DNA of 64,000 nucleotides from Streptomyces finlayi (GCF_014216315.1 NZ_CP045702.1:3348001-3412000), one strand, 5' to 3'. Positions 8,265 to 16,971 are shown, numbered from the stretch's first letter. A program made the numbers and translations. Notes: a model not told the origin generated them from the letters alone.

Positions 8265-9284
8265 TCACGTTGCCGTCTTGGCTGAAGCCTCCTCCACGGC
8301 ACTCAGGTCGGAGCAGTCCAGAAGGTCGGTCTGTGCGATGAGGTAGGCGAGCTGTGCGCGGCTGCGGCTGCCGAGGACTTCCGAGGTCTTCTGGACGTGG
8401 GTGCCCACCGTTCGCCTGCTGATGCCGAGCCGTCCAGCGATCGCCTCGTCGGTGTAGCCCTCCACCATGAGCCGCAGCACGGCCCTTCGGGTCTCGTCGG
8501 TGAGGGGCGGCGGGCGCAGCCGGGAGGGGACCTCGCCCACGGCTGCCGCACGGCTCCACGCCTGCTCGAAGCCCTTGACCAGGTACTCGATGACACTTGG
8601 GTGCCGAATGAGCAATGCGGACTGGCGGCGGTCGCGCGGACCGGGGATGAAGGCCGTCCTGCTGTCGCACACGATGAGTCGATCGAACACCTCGTCGAGC
8701 GTCCTGACCTCCGCACCCGCGGACACCACTCGCTCGATGTAGGAGAGCGTGGGGCCGTGTGCCCGCACCGTGTGCTGGTACAACGTGCGCTGTTTGACGC
8801 CGCGAGCGGCCAGCGCGAGATCGCGCGGCAGGGCCTCGGCGAGGAGCTCGGGCGAACGGCCACCGTTGGGCTGGGCGGTCAGCAGCTCCTCACGGCAGGA
8901 CTGAACCGCCTCTTCCAGAGCGGCTGCGATCACGCTCTCGCTGGAGAGCACCTCGATCGAGGTGCCGCCGTCCTGCTGGGCCTCCGCGTAGACAACCTCC
9001 GCCCGGGCCATCGTGGCGCGTATCGCCGTCAGGGTGTCCTGGTACTCGGTGATTGCTTGCTTGATCGGCCGGGAAAGTGAGGCAGCAGCAAGGTCTGGAG
9101 GTATCGGAGTGAGAGAGCCCGGGTTGTCCGGCAGGAACCGGAGCAACCCCAGGTCGAGCAGGCAGTCAGGGACCCGGTCACCCGTAACGCCCCCCGCTGC
9201 CAGCACATCGCGATAGCGCTCCAAGCCGTCCTCGCATAGCTCAGGGAGCCGCGCCACCCCCACCTGATCATGCTTTGTGCACAT
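8265..9284 (-). CDS. LuxR-type helix-turn-helix regulator with TrmB-like sensor region
   Basis: 339 residues from the ATG at 9284, chosen because a strong RBS (aaggggggac) lies just before it; the open frame extends 43 codons further up. The large N-terminal region ends in a PLD/TrmB-like stretch (VFDRLIVCDSRTAFIPGPRD ... SVIEYLVKGFEQAWSRA). The C-terminal HTH is typical LuxR (LTDETRRAVLRLMVEGYTDE AIAGRLGISRRTVGTHVQK). No receiver domain is present, so it is not a two-component regulator. It is divergent from a small secreted-peptide gene 127 bp away, which suggests the two work together. Confidence 0.85.
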   Translation of the reverse strand: MCTKHDQVGVARLPELCEDGLERYRDVLAAGGVTGDRVPDCLLDLGLLRFLPDNPGSLTPIPPDLAAASLSRPIKQAITEYQDTLTAIRATMARAEVVYAEAQQDGGTSIEVLSSESVIAAALEEAVQSCREELLTAQPNGGRSPELLAEALPRDLALAARGVKQRTLYQHTVRAHGPTLSYIERVVSAGAEVRTLDEVFDRLIVCDSRTAFIPGPRDRRQSALLIRHPSVIEYLVKGFEQAWSRAAAVGEVPSRLRPPPLTDETRRAVLRLMVEGYTDEAIAGRLGISRRTVGTHVQKTSEVLGSRSRAQLAYLIAQTDLLDCSDLSAVEEASAKTAT

Positions 9285-9411
9285 TTGTCCCCCCTTCGCG
9301 TTCCTGCACTGCCCACTCATGATGCCAGCTAAATCTTCACTCGCGGCGAACAACGGTGGATGATTCTGGAACACCGCAACGGTGAGCTCAGTCCTTGAAT
9401 CGGGGGGAACC

Positions 9412-9582
9412 ATGATTTACCGCATTCGCATCATCTCTGTCACACTCGGAACGGCCGCTCTACTGACCTTTGACGCCGTCAATTTCCTCGCGGGCAGCGC
9501 GACGCCGGTAAATACTGAATACGCGGCTTCTGCTTCGCAGGGTTCCGGAACCGCTGCGCCGGCCGACTCTGCATGGGGGTAA
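9412..9582 (+). CDS. Small secreted peptide, 56 codons, next to LuxR gene
   Basis: ATG at 9412 with a very strong RBS (ggggggaa). The N-terminus MIYRIRIISVTLGTAALLTF carries two Arg and then a hydrophobic stretch to about residue 28, like a signal peptide or single anchor. The following 28 residues are Ala/Ser/Gly-rich and end PADSAWG. It has no Cys and no lanthipeptide-like core. The size, export signal and head-to-head position with a LuxR-family regulator suggest a signalling peptide or a regulator-controlled surface peptide; this is inference. I do not recognise a named family. Confidence 0.65.
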   Translation: MIYRIRIISVTLGTAALLTFDAVNFLAGSATPVNTEYAASASQGSGTAAPADSAWG

Positions 9583-10255
9583 TTCCCGCCATTGCTCCCG
9601 CAGCCGTCAGGACGGGATGCGGTCCGAGTGGATGAGGATCCGAACATCAGCGCGGCCACGGTGACGTCGCCCAGGCGACCTGGCATGAGAAACGCTGATT
9701 CTCACACCTCGCGAGAACCAGCGTGACTCGTATCTGATATCCGGCGGATTTGGGCAGAATCTGACAAATCCCAGTACACCCTTGACGGCGATCCAGAGTG
9801 TTACCCGTCAGTGAAAGTGTGTACCCCCGTGTGTGTCGGTTCGCGCGGGAATGCCGGCGTCACGGTACCGGGCACCCCGAGGCGAGCGTCTTCGCGCCGG
9901 CGTGCTCGACGGACCGCCGCCCCGATGGGCGCCACCGTGAGCCGACGGCATGGCGCAACGCGGCGAGCCAGCCGAAGGGCATGCGCGTTCGCCATCAACT
10001 GAGCTGCGGGAACCGGCATTTGCGGAAGTCCGACGCGTCTCGGCCGATCGTCGTCCGGGAGTGTCCGACGAGGCGACCGGTATGCCCCGCGTGGCTCCAC
10101 GTCTCGGAATTCGCCTTCGCGACTCACATTCGGTGCAGTCCCGTGACCGGAGCTGCGAGTGGCGCACGCTACTGGGGGTCGGGCCCTTCTGTGAGTCACC
10201 CACAGATGTGGCAGTGCCTGAATGAAATGCCTGGTGTAAAGGAGGAGGAGTCAAG
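9583..10255. other. 673-bp gap upstream of the cluster, no supported gene
   Basis: Open frames here on both strands lack family resemblance and lack the G/C third-position bias of neighbouring genes. GC content is visibly lower around 9700-9790. A ttgacgg hexamer at 9782 could be a -35 box, but no matching -10 is clear. The only strong signal is the RBS (aaaggaggaggag) at 10238-10250 serving the next gene. Confidence 0.5.
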
Positions 10256-11233
10256 ATGACCGATCGGCCCGTGGTGGCCCTGGTCGATGCTTACTCCAGC
10301 GCGCGACTGCTCGTTTCCCCGATCCGGGATCGAGGTTATGAAATTGTCCATGTGCAGAGCACTGCAGCCATACCTGAATGGTTTACGTCGTCCTTTCGCT
10401 GCGATGACTTCCGTGACCTCGTGGTGCATCGAGATCAATTCACGGACACGCTGGACCGCGTGTCCTCCTACCGGCCGGTAGCCGTACTGCCCGGACTCGG
10501 CACGGGGGTCGGACTCGCTGCGGATCTGAGCGCGGGTCTGGGTCTGCGAAACTGTGGTGTGCGACGGAGCGTGACTCAGGGGAATTCTGCGAAAATAGCC
10601 GGACCGAAGGGATTCAAGGTGCATTCCGTGAGTCTGGACGGGGTCCACTACATCTGCGATATCTGGGAGACGCGGCAGACCGGTTCGCTGCAAGCGGACG
10701 GACGGCCGCGCGGTGCGAGGCTACTCGCCCGCCGGTGCCTGCGGCAGGACCGCTTGGTGGACCTGACTCTGACAGGACTCGACGCGGCAGAGCTGCGTAA
10801 CGGTCCGGCCTGCACGGAGTTCGAGGACACCGCGCACGGTCCGGTCCAGGTCGCCCCGAGCGGGGGCATCTGCGCGACCGACGAGCCGCTGCTCACGCGC
10901 GCGGCGATCGGCGAAGGACAGGCCGACTGGACCGTCTTTGCCTATCTCGCCCCGGAATGGTTCCGGCTGCGTGCCGCCAGGCCCTACCGGCAGCTACGGC
11001 ACGCGGCCTGGGTAGCCCTGCCCACTCCGACGTCCGGTTCCGCGAGATTCCGCAGCCTCATGCGGGAACTGAAGGCACTGAAGAGTTACCACGGCGCAGT
11101 GGTGGGCGGAGCTCCGCCCGTGACCCGGGTTCAGTTCCTCCACGCCGACGAACAAACCGTGGAGCGTGACTACGTCGCGGCCTTGTCCTCGATGGAGAGG
11201 TACGGGGAAGAGCCATGGACATCAGCCGGCTGA
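10256..11233 (+). CDS. ATP-grasp-like protein lacking the central ATP-binding core
   Basis: 325 residues with an excellent RBS (aaaggaggaggag). The N-terminus (VVALVDAYSSARLLVSPIRDRGYEIVHVQS) matches the pre-ATP-grasp fold of carboxylate-amine ligases. The end of the catalytic region is also recognisable (VHSVSLDGVHYICDIWE). These segments are joined with almost nothing between them (GLRNCGVRRSVTQGNSAKIAGPKGFK): the ~100 residues that hold the nucleotide-binding lysines and glycine loop in full-length ligases are missing. The C-terminal part (QADWTVFAYLAPEWFRL) is family-like. Either a pseudoenzyme or a gene decaying by in-frame deletion; ligase activity is not expected. Confidence 0.6.
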   Translation: MTDRPVVALVDAYSSARLLVSPIRDRGYEIVHVQSTAAIPEWFTSSFRCDDFRDLVVHRDQFTDTLDRVSSYRPVAVLPGLGTGVGLAADLSAGLGLRNCGVRRSVTQGNSAKIAGPKGFKVHSVSLDGVHYICDIWETRQTGSLQADGRPRGARLLARRCLRQDRLVDLTLTGLDAAELRNGPACTEFEDTAHGPVQVAPSGGICATDEPLLTRAAIGEGQADWTVFAYLAPEWFRLRAARPYRQLRHAAWVALPTPTSGSARFRSLMRELKALKSYHGAVVGGAPPVTRVQFLHADEQTVERDYVAALSSMERYGEEPWTSAG

Positions 11234-11277
11234 ACGCCTTTCTGACCGTGGCTTCTTCTGGACGGCGCCGGGAGTAG
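11215..11277 (+). pseudogene. LysR-type regulator stub (20 codons)
   Basis: A frame starting ATG at 11215 with RBS ggggaag reads MDISRLNAFLTVASSG and then four residues before a TAG. This is the usual beginning of a LysR-family regulator (first half of the winged HTH), cut after about 16 family-like residues. It overlaps the 3' end of the ATP-grasp-like gene. It points to a deletion at about 11263 that removed the rest of a regulator. Confidence 0.5.
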
Positions 11278-11334
11278 GGCATCACGGATGCCAGTACCCC
11301 GGCCGACATCGCGTTCAAGGGGGATGCGGCGACG

Positions 11335-12783
11335 GTGTGCGACCAGAATCAGTTTGCTGTCCGCAGCACGAGACACAGTGGCGAGGATGCTTTGAATTCG
11401 ACTCAGAACCGCGACGCGCGCACAGTAATGCTGAACCATCAGGTGTCTCCGAGCCTCGGGGCTGTACTCAAGGCGGCGCGCAGACGCATCGGCGTCACCC
11501 AGACTCAGCTCGCCGACCTGTCGTCTGTCAGCGTCCGGACGATTCGCGATCTCGAACTCGATCTCACCCAGAACCCCCGGCGGGAAACTCTCCGACTACT
11601 GCTGGACGGTCTGCGACTGACCGGAGTCCAGCGGGCGAGAGTCGAGGAAGCAGCCGCTGGGCCGTCTACCCACGGCATACCGGCCGACTCCCTCGCCCCG
11701 CCGCCCGCCGTCCTCGAACCGACCATCGGCCGCGAGCGCGACATCGAAGCTCTCATCGGTCTGATCAAGTTCGGCGGACACCGCCTGATCCGACTGGTCG
11801 GCATGGCCGGAGTCGGTAAGTCCCGGCTGATCCAGGAGGTCGCCGGGGCGATGGACGCCTCTGTCCAGATGCCGGTCGTCTGGGCGGAGCCGGAGAGCGA
11901 GCCCACCGGCAAGCCCGCGGACCGCTTGCAGGCTCATGTCGCCGCCCTGCTCCGCGACGATGCCGAGCTCGGCTATCTGGCCACCGCCTTTGGCACCAAC
12001 GACATCCTGCTGGTGGTGCCTGACGTCACCATGAGCCCCGGCTCGGAGTTGGCGCTCCGCCGCCTGCTGGTGCAGTGCCGGGGACTGCACGTCCTGTACG
12101 AGGCCCGTGAGGGCTCGAAGTGGGGCGCGGGCACTGACTACCCTGTCTTTCCGCTGTCCGTGGCAGACCGTTCGGGCGGTCCCACAGCCCCTGAATCGGC
12201 CGTAAGCCCTGCTCTGCAGCTGATGCTGTCGCGCTGCGGCTCCCTCGAACGCGAGGCGCTGGGCGACTGCCGGATCATGGCGGCGCTCGCCGGTATCTGC
12301 CAGAGCCTTGACGGCATCCCCCGAGCGATCGAAGCTGCCGCCGCTTGGCTCCTCCTCTACAATCCGGACCAACTTCTGAGCCTGGCCAGGCACAATCCGT
12401 TCAAGCTCGCCACCCCACCCGGCAACGACACCGCCGATCTGCGGACGGTGCTCGAGGCGTCCATCAAGTCGCTGCATCCGCGCGACGCCGACGTCCTGCG
12501 CCGGCTCGCCGCCCATTCGCGCCCTTGGACCATGGCCCAGGCCTTCGCCTCGCCGGAGCAAGTCGGCGACTCGGCGCTGAGCTCCATCCACTTGCTGTGC
12601 ACCCGGGGCCTGGTGCGCCCAGCCAACTGGGACGCCGGCGGCACCCCCAGGTTCACCGTGCTGAACCTGGTCCGCCATCTGCTGGCGGAGAGCGCCGCAC
12701 CGGCGGCCCCCGCGATCGAATCCAGGGGGCCTCTGCGTTGGCAATCCCCTGCGAGCGTGGAGTCCCCGTCCTATGCGGCTTGA
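11335..12783 (+). CDS. XRE-type regulator with STAND-like ATPase domain
   Basis: 482 residues from a GTG at 11335 preceded by aaggggga; an ATG at 11428 would remove 31 residues but leave all domains. Residues ~40-95 are an XRE helix-turn-helix (LGAVLKAARRRIGVTQTQLADLSS VSVRTIRDLE). A P-loop follows (GMAGVGKSRL, about 159-168) with a Walker-B-like IMLLVVPD-type strand (NDILLVVPDV). A later helical region (LDGIPRAIEAAAAWL) is typical of AfsR/NB-ARC-like STAND regulators. It lacks the TPR tail of long members. Position at the head of the NRPS genes suggests it is the cluster activator. Confidence 0.8.
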   Translation: MCDQNQFAVRSTRHSGEDALNSTQNRDARTVMLNHQVSPSLGAVLKAARRRIGVTQTQLADLSSVSVRTIRDLELDLTQNPRRETLRLLLDGLRLTGVQRARVEEAAAGPSTHGIPADSLAPPPAVLEPTIGRERDIEALIGLIKFGGHRLIRLVGMAGVGKSRLIQEVAGAMDASVQMPVVWAEPESEPTGKPADRLQAHVAALLRDDAELGYLATAFGTNDILLVVPDVTMSPGSELALRRLLVQCRGLHVLYEAREGSKWGAGTDYPVFPLSVADRSGGPTAPESAVSPALQLMLSRCGSLEREALGDCRIMAALAGICQSLDGIPRAIEAAAAWLLLYNPDQLLSLARHNPFKLATPPGNDTADLRTVLEASIKSLHPRDADVLRRLAAHSRPWTMAQAFASPEQVGDSALSSIHLLCTRGLVRPANWDAGGTPRFTVLNLVRHLLAESAAPAAPAIESRGPLRWQSPASVESPSYAA

Positions 12784-12842
12784 GTGCGTGAACGGGCCTG
12801 ATCGTTGAGTGGGCTCACAGAACAGAGGAGAATCGAGAGCAC

Positions 12843-13556
12843 GTGCTCGAGCACATACTTCCCCCCACGGTCCAGACCGCTCACTCTCTGAGTGATCGCG
12901 CCGACGCCGAGGCCGTGTTGTTCCCCGAGGAGTGGCCCACCGTCGCCACGGCCGTCGCCTCCCGTCAGGCGGAGTACGCGACAGTACGTGCCTGCGCGCG
13001 TGACGCGCTCACGAAACTCGGGCAGCCTCCCGTGGCCCTGGTTCCCGGTGAAGACAGGGAACCTCGCTGGCCGGCCGGAATCGTGGGGAGCATGACCCAC
13101 TGCACGGGTTTCCGGGGTGCGGCGGTCGCGCACGATCGCGATATCGCCGCACTGGGCATCGACGCGGAACCGAATGCTCCATTGCCCGACGGCGACAGCC
13201 TGCTGAATGTACTGGCGCGCCGCGAAGAAGCCGACCTCCTGGCGATCCTGCCTGCCTGCGGAACCGCATGGGACCGGTTGCTGTTCAGCGCGAAGGAATG
13301 CGTCTACAAAGCCTGGTTCCCACTGACCAGGCGCTGGCTCGGATTCGAAGAAGCAATCGTGAGGATCAGCCCCGCAGGAACCTTCGAAGCACAACTACTC
13401 GTCGAGGGGCCCACGCTGGACGGAGAAGTCCTGGAAAGCTTCAGCGGCACCTGGCTGCACATGGACGGCCTGCTCCTGACCGCTATCGCCGTGCCGCTTC
13501 GGCGTACAAGTGAACGTGGCGCTGGCTACGAGTCACGGGCTGAACCCGGGAGTTGA
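12843..13556 (+). CDS. 4'-phosphopantetheinyl transferase, Sfp/EntD type
   Basis: 237 residues from a GTG at 12843. Transfers the phosphopantetheine arm of CoA to the active Ser of carrier domains, here presumably the free PCP, A-PCP, PCP-TE and the two T domains of the large NRPS. The family motifs are complete: GSMTHCTGFRGAAVAH (about 82-97), the metal-binding GIDAE (about 105-109) and FSAKECVYKAWFPLT (about 146-160). The EntD-like N-terminal LFPEEWP is present. Encoded between the regulator and the biosynthetic operon. Confidence 0.9.
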   Translation: MLEHILPPTVQTAHSLSDRADAEAVLFPEEWPTVATAVASRQAEYATVRACARDALTKLGQPPVALVPGEDREPRWPAGIVGSMTHCTGFRGAAVAHDRDIAALGIDAEPNAPLPDGDSLLNVLARREEADLLAILPACGTAWDRLLFSAKECVYKAWFPLTRRWLGFEEAIVRISPAGTFEAQLLVEGPTLDGEVLESFSGTWLHMDGLLLTAIAVPLRRTSERGAGYESRAEPGS

Positions 13557-13609
13557 TGGCATTTGCCATCGCTCTGGAGAGGGGAAGCAAGGGCCGAAGG
13601 GGTCGACCG

Positions 13610-13927
13610 TCAGTACCAGTCGTCGTCAGACTTCGTGACGTCGTGACGACCGTAGGGATCAACATCCTCGGGCAACGGCGGGAGCACCAGGGCTCTTGGC
13701 AGCGGCCCTTGGTCCTGCTGGCGTGCGTAGCGATGCATACGGACCCGCAGATGCATCTTGCGTTCCCGCACCCTCAGCCGACGCCGCTCCCGCCGTCCGG
13801 CTTCATCGTCGTCCAGTTCCTGGGTGAGTCGCCGATTCTCCCAGTAATCACGCTCCTGGTCGGCCACCTCCTCCCCGGGAGAGGGGGCACCTTCACGGTC
13901 ACCGTCATCGTCCGAGCGAGCTGTCAT
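13610..13927 (-). CDS. Hypothetical highly charged small protein
   Basis: 105 residues from the ATG at 13927. Extremely charged: Asp/Glu-rich head (TARSDDDGDREG), Arg-rich middle (AGRRERRRLRVRERKMHLRV) and acidic tail ending KSDDDWY. Third codon positions are mostly G/C, and no other frame here looks better. No membrane segment, Cys or known motif. It may be a real small protein or a chance frame in a 780-bp gap between the PPTase and leuA. It reads away from the operon. Confidence 0.35.
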   Translation of the reverse strand: MTARSDDDGDREGAPSPGEEVADQERDYWENRRLTQELDDDEAGRRERRRLRVRERKMHLRVRMHRYARQQDQGPLPRALVLPPLPEDVDPYGRHDVTKSDDDWY

Positions 13928-14125
13928 GCAGCTCAGATTACTTGCAGCCCGGAGTCCTCGAGTGTGGTGTGCACCACCCTTCAAGAGGCGACTCGACGTC
14001 CTGGTCCTCGCTGCGGGAGCCGGGGCGGATCCGACCGGCGGTACTGGGCCGAAGTCGCCGCCTGTTCGCCTCTGTTGCTGCCGATCCCGGAGCTCTGGCA
14101 CTCCTAAGGTCTTGATCCATCGCGC

Positions 14126-14144
14126 ACGGCGATCAGATCGCCGT
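14126..14144. promoter_or_regulatory. Perfect palindrome upstream of leuA, candidate operator
   Basis: acggcgatc-a-gatcgccgt is a perfect 9-bp inverted repeat with a one-base centre, about 190 bp before the leuA start and 199 bp before the divergent hypothetical gene. A TTGATC at 14112-14117 could be a -35 element. The site is where a dimeric regulator of the operon would be expected to bind. No ligand or protein can be assigned. Confidence 0.4.
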
Positions 14145-14334
14145 ACAAGCAGGTTGGGGGACCAGCGAGCGTTCTTTCCCGAAGGCGCACCAGGCCTGTG
14201 ACTGCTGCTTTCGGCCATGCGCACAACGTCGCGCGACTCTTCGGCGCGGCAGGCACCCGTACAAGCCGACTCCTGGGGGGAGCGCGCCCCTCAGTACACG
14301 GACATTCCTTTCCGATCTGGACAGAGGACCAATA

Positions 14335-16062
14335 ATGTCAAGCACACTCGTGGAACGGCCCACCTCCGTGGCCGCCACCTCCCTGACCGGTACCTCCCTG
14401 ACCGGTAGCGTCCAGCAGCCGAGCGGTATGCCGGTGCACCGCTACAAGCCCTTCGACAGCCCGGATCTGCCGGACCGCCGGTGGCCGGCGCGCAAGCTCC
14501 GCAAGGCTCCTCTGTGGTGCTCGGTGGACCTCCGCGACGGCAACCAGGCGCTGCCCGAGCCCATGGATCTGGCGCGCAAGCACCGGCTGTTCCGACAACT
14601 CGTCGCCATGGGGTTCAAGGAGATCGAGGTCGGTTTCCCGTCGGCGAGCCAGGTCGACTTCGACTTCGTGCGCGAGCTGATTGAGCAGGACCTGATCCCG
14701 CACGACGTGACGATCCAAGTCATCATGCAGGCACGTACCGAACTGATCGAGCGCACCTTCGAGGCGCTGCGAGGCGCCCCGCGCGCCGTGGTCCACCTGT
14801 ACAACTCCGTCTCGCCACTCCAGCGCCGGGTCGTGTTCGGCGCGGACCGTGAGGACATCCTCCACATGACGGTGCAGGCGGTCCGGCTGATCACCAAGCT
14901 CGCGGCGCAACATGTCGACGGAGAGATCCTGTTCGAGTACTCGCCGGAGTCCTTCACCGCGACCGAGCCTGACTACGCGCTGGAAATCTGCGAGGCCGTC
15001 ATGGACGTCTGGCAGCCCGCTCCGGGGCGTCCGATCATCATCAACCTGCCTGCGACCGTCGAGTGCACCCTGCCCAACGAGTTCGCCGATCAGGTCGAGT
15101 GGATGGACCGCAACCTGAGCCGTCGCGAGCACATCAGCCTGTCCGTGCACCCGCACAACGACCGGGGCACGGGGGTGGCTGCGGCTGAACTGGCGGTCCT
15201 GGCCGGGGCCGACCGGGTGGAGGGCTGCCTGTTCGGCAACGGCGAGCGCACCGGCAACGTGGACCTGCTGACGCTCGGCATGAACCTCTTTTCCCAGGGT
15301 GTCGACCCGATGATCGACTTCTCGGACATCGCCACGATCCGGCAGGTCGCCGAGGAGTGCACTCAGTTGCCGACCCATCCGCGTCACCCGTACGCGGGCG
15401 ACCTGGTGTACACAGCGTTCTCCGGTTCCCATCAGGATGCGATCAAGAAGGGGTTCGACTCGATGGAGCGAGCGGTGCAGAGCACCGGGACTCTCGTCGG
15501 TGAGACCCCCTGGGGCGTTCCCTACCTGCCGATCGACCCGAAGGACGTCGGCCGTTCGTACGAGGCGATCATTCGCGTCAACAGCCAGTCGGGCAAGGGC
15601 GGGGTCGCCTACCTGCTCAAGACAGGGCACGGCTTCGACCTTCCACGCCGCCTCCAGGTCGAGTTCTCCCGACTGGTCCAGCGGCACAGCGAGGAATGCG
15701 CCACCGAGGTCGGGTCCGCGCAGATGTGGGAGCTCTTCACCCGGGAGTTCCTGGCCGAGGGCCTGCGGCTGCGGGTGACCGGCACGGCGGACGGCGTGGT
15801 CGAGGCGGAACTCGACGGATCCACCCGCTACCTCCGAGCCGACGACGGTGAGGCGTTCGCCGAGGCGCTGCGGGGCGTCGGGACGGACGTGGTCGTGCAG
15901 TCCCTCACCGTCCAGCCGCCCGGCGCCGAGAACTCCTCGGTGGTCGCCTACGCAGAGTGCACGGTCGGTGGGGAGAACGTCTGGGGTGTCGGCCTCCACT
16001 CCGACGAGGCCGGCGCGGCCGTGCGCGCCATAGCCTCCGCGGTCAACCGGGCCGCCCGGTAA
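14335..16062 (+). CDS. leuA: 2-isopropylmalate synthase (cluster copy)
   Basis: 575 residues, the usual length of actinobacterial LeuA. Condenses acetyl-CoA with 2-oxoisovalerate in leucine biosynthesis. The DRE-TIM/HMGL catalytic domain shows VDLRDGNQALPEPM (metal and catalytic Arg/Asp), the HPHNDRGTG metal His pair, and GCLFGNGERTGNVDLLTLGMN. The C-terminal LeuA dimer/regulatory domain is present (about 445-575: VAYAECTVGGENVWGVGL). Starting an NRPS operon, it may boost leucine supply or act on a related 2-oxo acid. Belactosin- and cystargolide-type beta-lactone pathways also use a LeuA homologue. A 15-bp tandem duplication near the start adds TSLTG twice. Confidence 0.93.
   Translation: MSSTLVERPTSVAATSLTGTSLTGSVQQPSGMPVHRYKPFDSPDLPDRRWPARKLRKAPLWCSVDLRDGNQALPEPMDLARKHRLFRQLVAMGFKEIEVGFPSASQVDFDFVRELIEQDLIPHDVTIQVIMQARTELIERTFEALRGAPRAVVHLYNSVSPLQRRVVFGADREDILHMTVQAVRLITKLAAQHVDGEILFEYSPESFTATEPDYALEICEAVMDVWQPAPGRPIIINLPATVECTLPNEFADQVEWMDRNLSRREHISLSVHPHNDRGTGVAAAELAVLAGADRVEGCLFGNGERTGNVDLLTLGMNLFSQGVDPMIDFSDIATIRQVAEECTQLPTHPRHPYAGDLVYTAFSGSHQDAIKKGFDSMERAVQSTGTLVGETPWGVPYLPIDPKDVGRSYEAIIRVNSQSGKGGVAYLLKTGHGFDLPRRLQVEFSRLVQRHSEECATEVGSAQMWELFTREFLAEGLRLRVTGTADGVVEAELDGSTRYLRADDGEAFAEALRGVGTDVVVQSLTVQPPGAENSSVVAYAECTVGGENVWGVGLHSDEAGAAVRAIASAVNRAAR
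14377..14406 (+). repeat. 15-bp tandem duplication inside leuA
   Basis: acctccctgaccggt occurs twice in a row (14377-14391 and 14392-14406), in frame, encoding TSLTG-TSLTG in the disordered N-terminal extension before the catalytic domain. Probably harmless replication slippage. Confidence 0.85.
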
Positions 16063-16144
16063 CACCGCAGCACGCCGCTACGGACCGGGGCGGCCCGCCA
16101 CGGCACCGGCAGCTCGCGCCCGGGCCCATGAGATAGGCAAAACA

Positions 16145-16918
16145 ATGATGTTCAGAGATCTCCGGAAGCGTCCCGGGACGTCCTCCAACGGACCGGCCGA
16201 GGAGCTGACCTGCTATTTCCTTCACCATGCGGGCGGCTCCGCCGCCGGCTACATGCCGCTGGCCCAGGCTTTCCCGCCTGGCTGGCGACTGCGCGCCATC
16301 GACCTCCCGGGCCGCGGCGCGGCCTCCCATCAGCCGCACTGCCGTGACGCGGCGGAGGCCGTGGAGCTTCTCAAACCCGCCATCCTGGCCGAAGCGAGCG
16401 GCCCGTACGCCGTGTTCGGGCACAGCATGGGCGCCCTGATCGGATACGAGCTCGTCCGGGAGCTGGAGCGGGCCGGCCTCCCGCCGGTCTGGCTCGGGGT
16501 GTCCGCGATGCCCGCGCCCAAGCTGGCGTGCGCCCGCTTCTCGGAGCGCCGCGACCTGTGGCCCCCGGAGCACTTGATCAGCTTCATGCGGAGGCTGGGC
16601 GGCACTCCGGAAGAGATGCTGACCGACCCCGAGACAGCGGACTGGATGGTCGGCGTCCTGCGGGGCGACCTGCACCTGGTGGACACCTACGAGTACGCGG
16701 AGGGACCGCCCGTCACGGTGCCGATGTCGGTCTTCATGGGCGTCGAGGACGAGCTGTCCACGCCCGAGCTGATCGACGACTGGCAGTCGTACTGCACCCG
16801 GCCCGTGCGGTTCCACCACCTGTCCGGGGGCCACTTCTACCTGTTCGAGCAGGCAGAGAGCCTGGCTCGGTACATGGCCGAGGACATGGCGGAGGTCAAC
16901 GAGACGGCACCACTGTGA
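16145..16918 (+). CDS. Type II thioesterase (Ser nucleophile)
   Basis: 257-residue alpha/beta hydrolase that hydrolyses wrong or stalled acyl groups from carrier domains. Standard type II features: HHAGGSAAGY near residue 27, IDLPGRG at 52-58, nucleophile elbow FGHSMGAL with S94, and a C-terminal GGHFYLF carrying the catalytic His. Of the four thioesterase-like proteins in the cluster this is the only one with the normal Ser, so it is the best candidate for the proofreading enzyme. Followed closely by the free carrier protein. Confidence 0.9.
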   Translation: MMFRDLRKRPGTSSNGPAEELTCYFLHHAGGSAAGYMPLAQAFPPGWRLRAIDLPGRGAASHQPHCRDAAEAVELLKPAILAEASGPYAVFGHSMGALIGYELVRELERAGLPPVWLGVSAMPAPKLACARFSERRDLWPPEHLISFMRRLGGTPEEMLTDPETADWMVGVLRGDLHLVDTYEYAEGPPVTVPMSVFMGVEDELSTPELIDDWQSYCTRPVRFHHLSGGHFYLFEQAESLARYMAEDMAEVNETAPL

Positions 16919-16971
16919 TCACAGTCCACCCTACGTACGAGATGGATCCCGACCGAGAAGGAAAGACAGCA

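Noticed and set aside
9798..10259. Frames of ~150 codons in the gap before the ATP-grasp-like gene
   Set aside because: Arg/Cys-rich, no codon bias, no family resemblance and no RBS.
14145..14334. Leucine leader-peptide attenuator before leuA
   Set aside because: No short frame with clustered Leu codons and no terminator/antiterminator pairing was found.
14338..16065. Long minus-strand frame of 575 codons opposite leuA
   Set aside because: Antisense shadow of leuA; the + strand frame has all the LeuA motifs and the minus frame has none.
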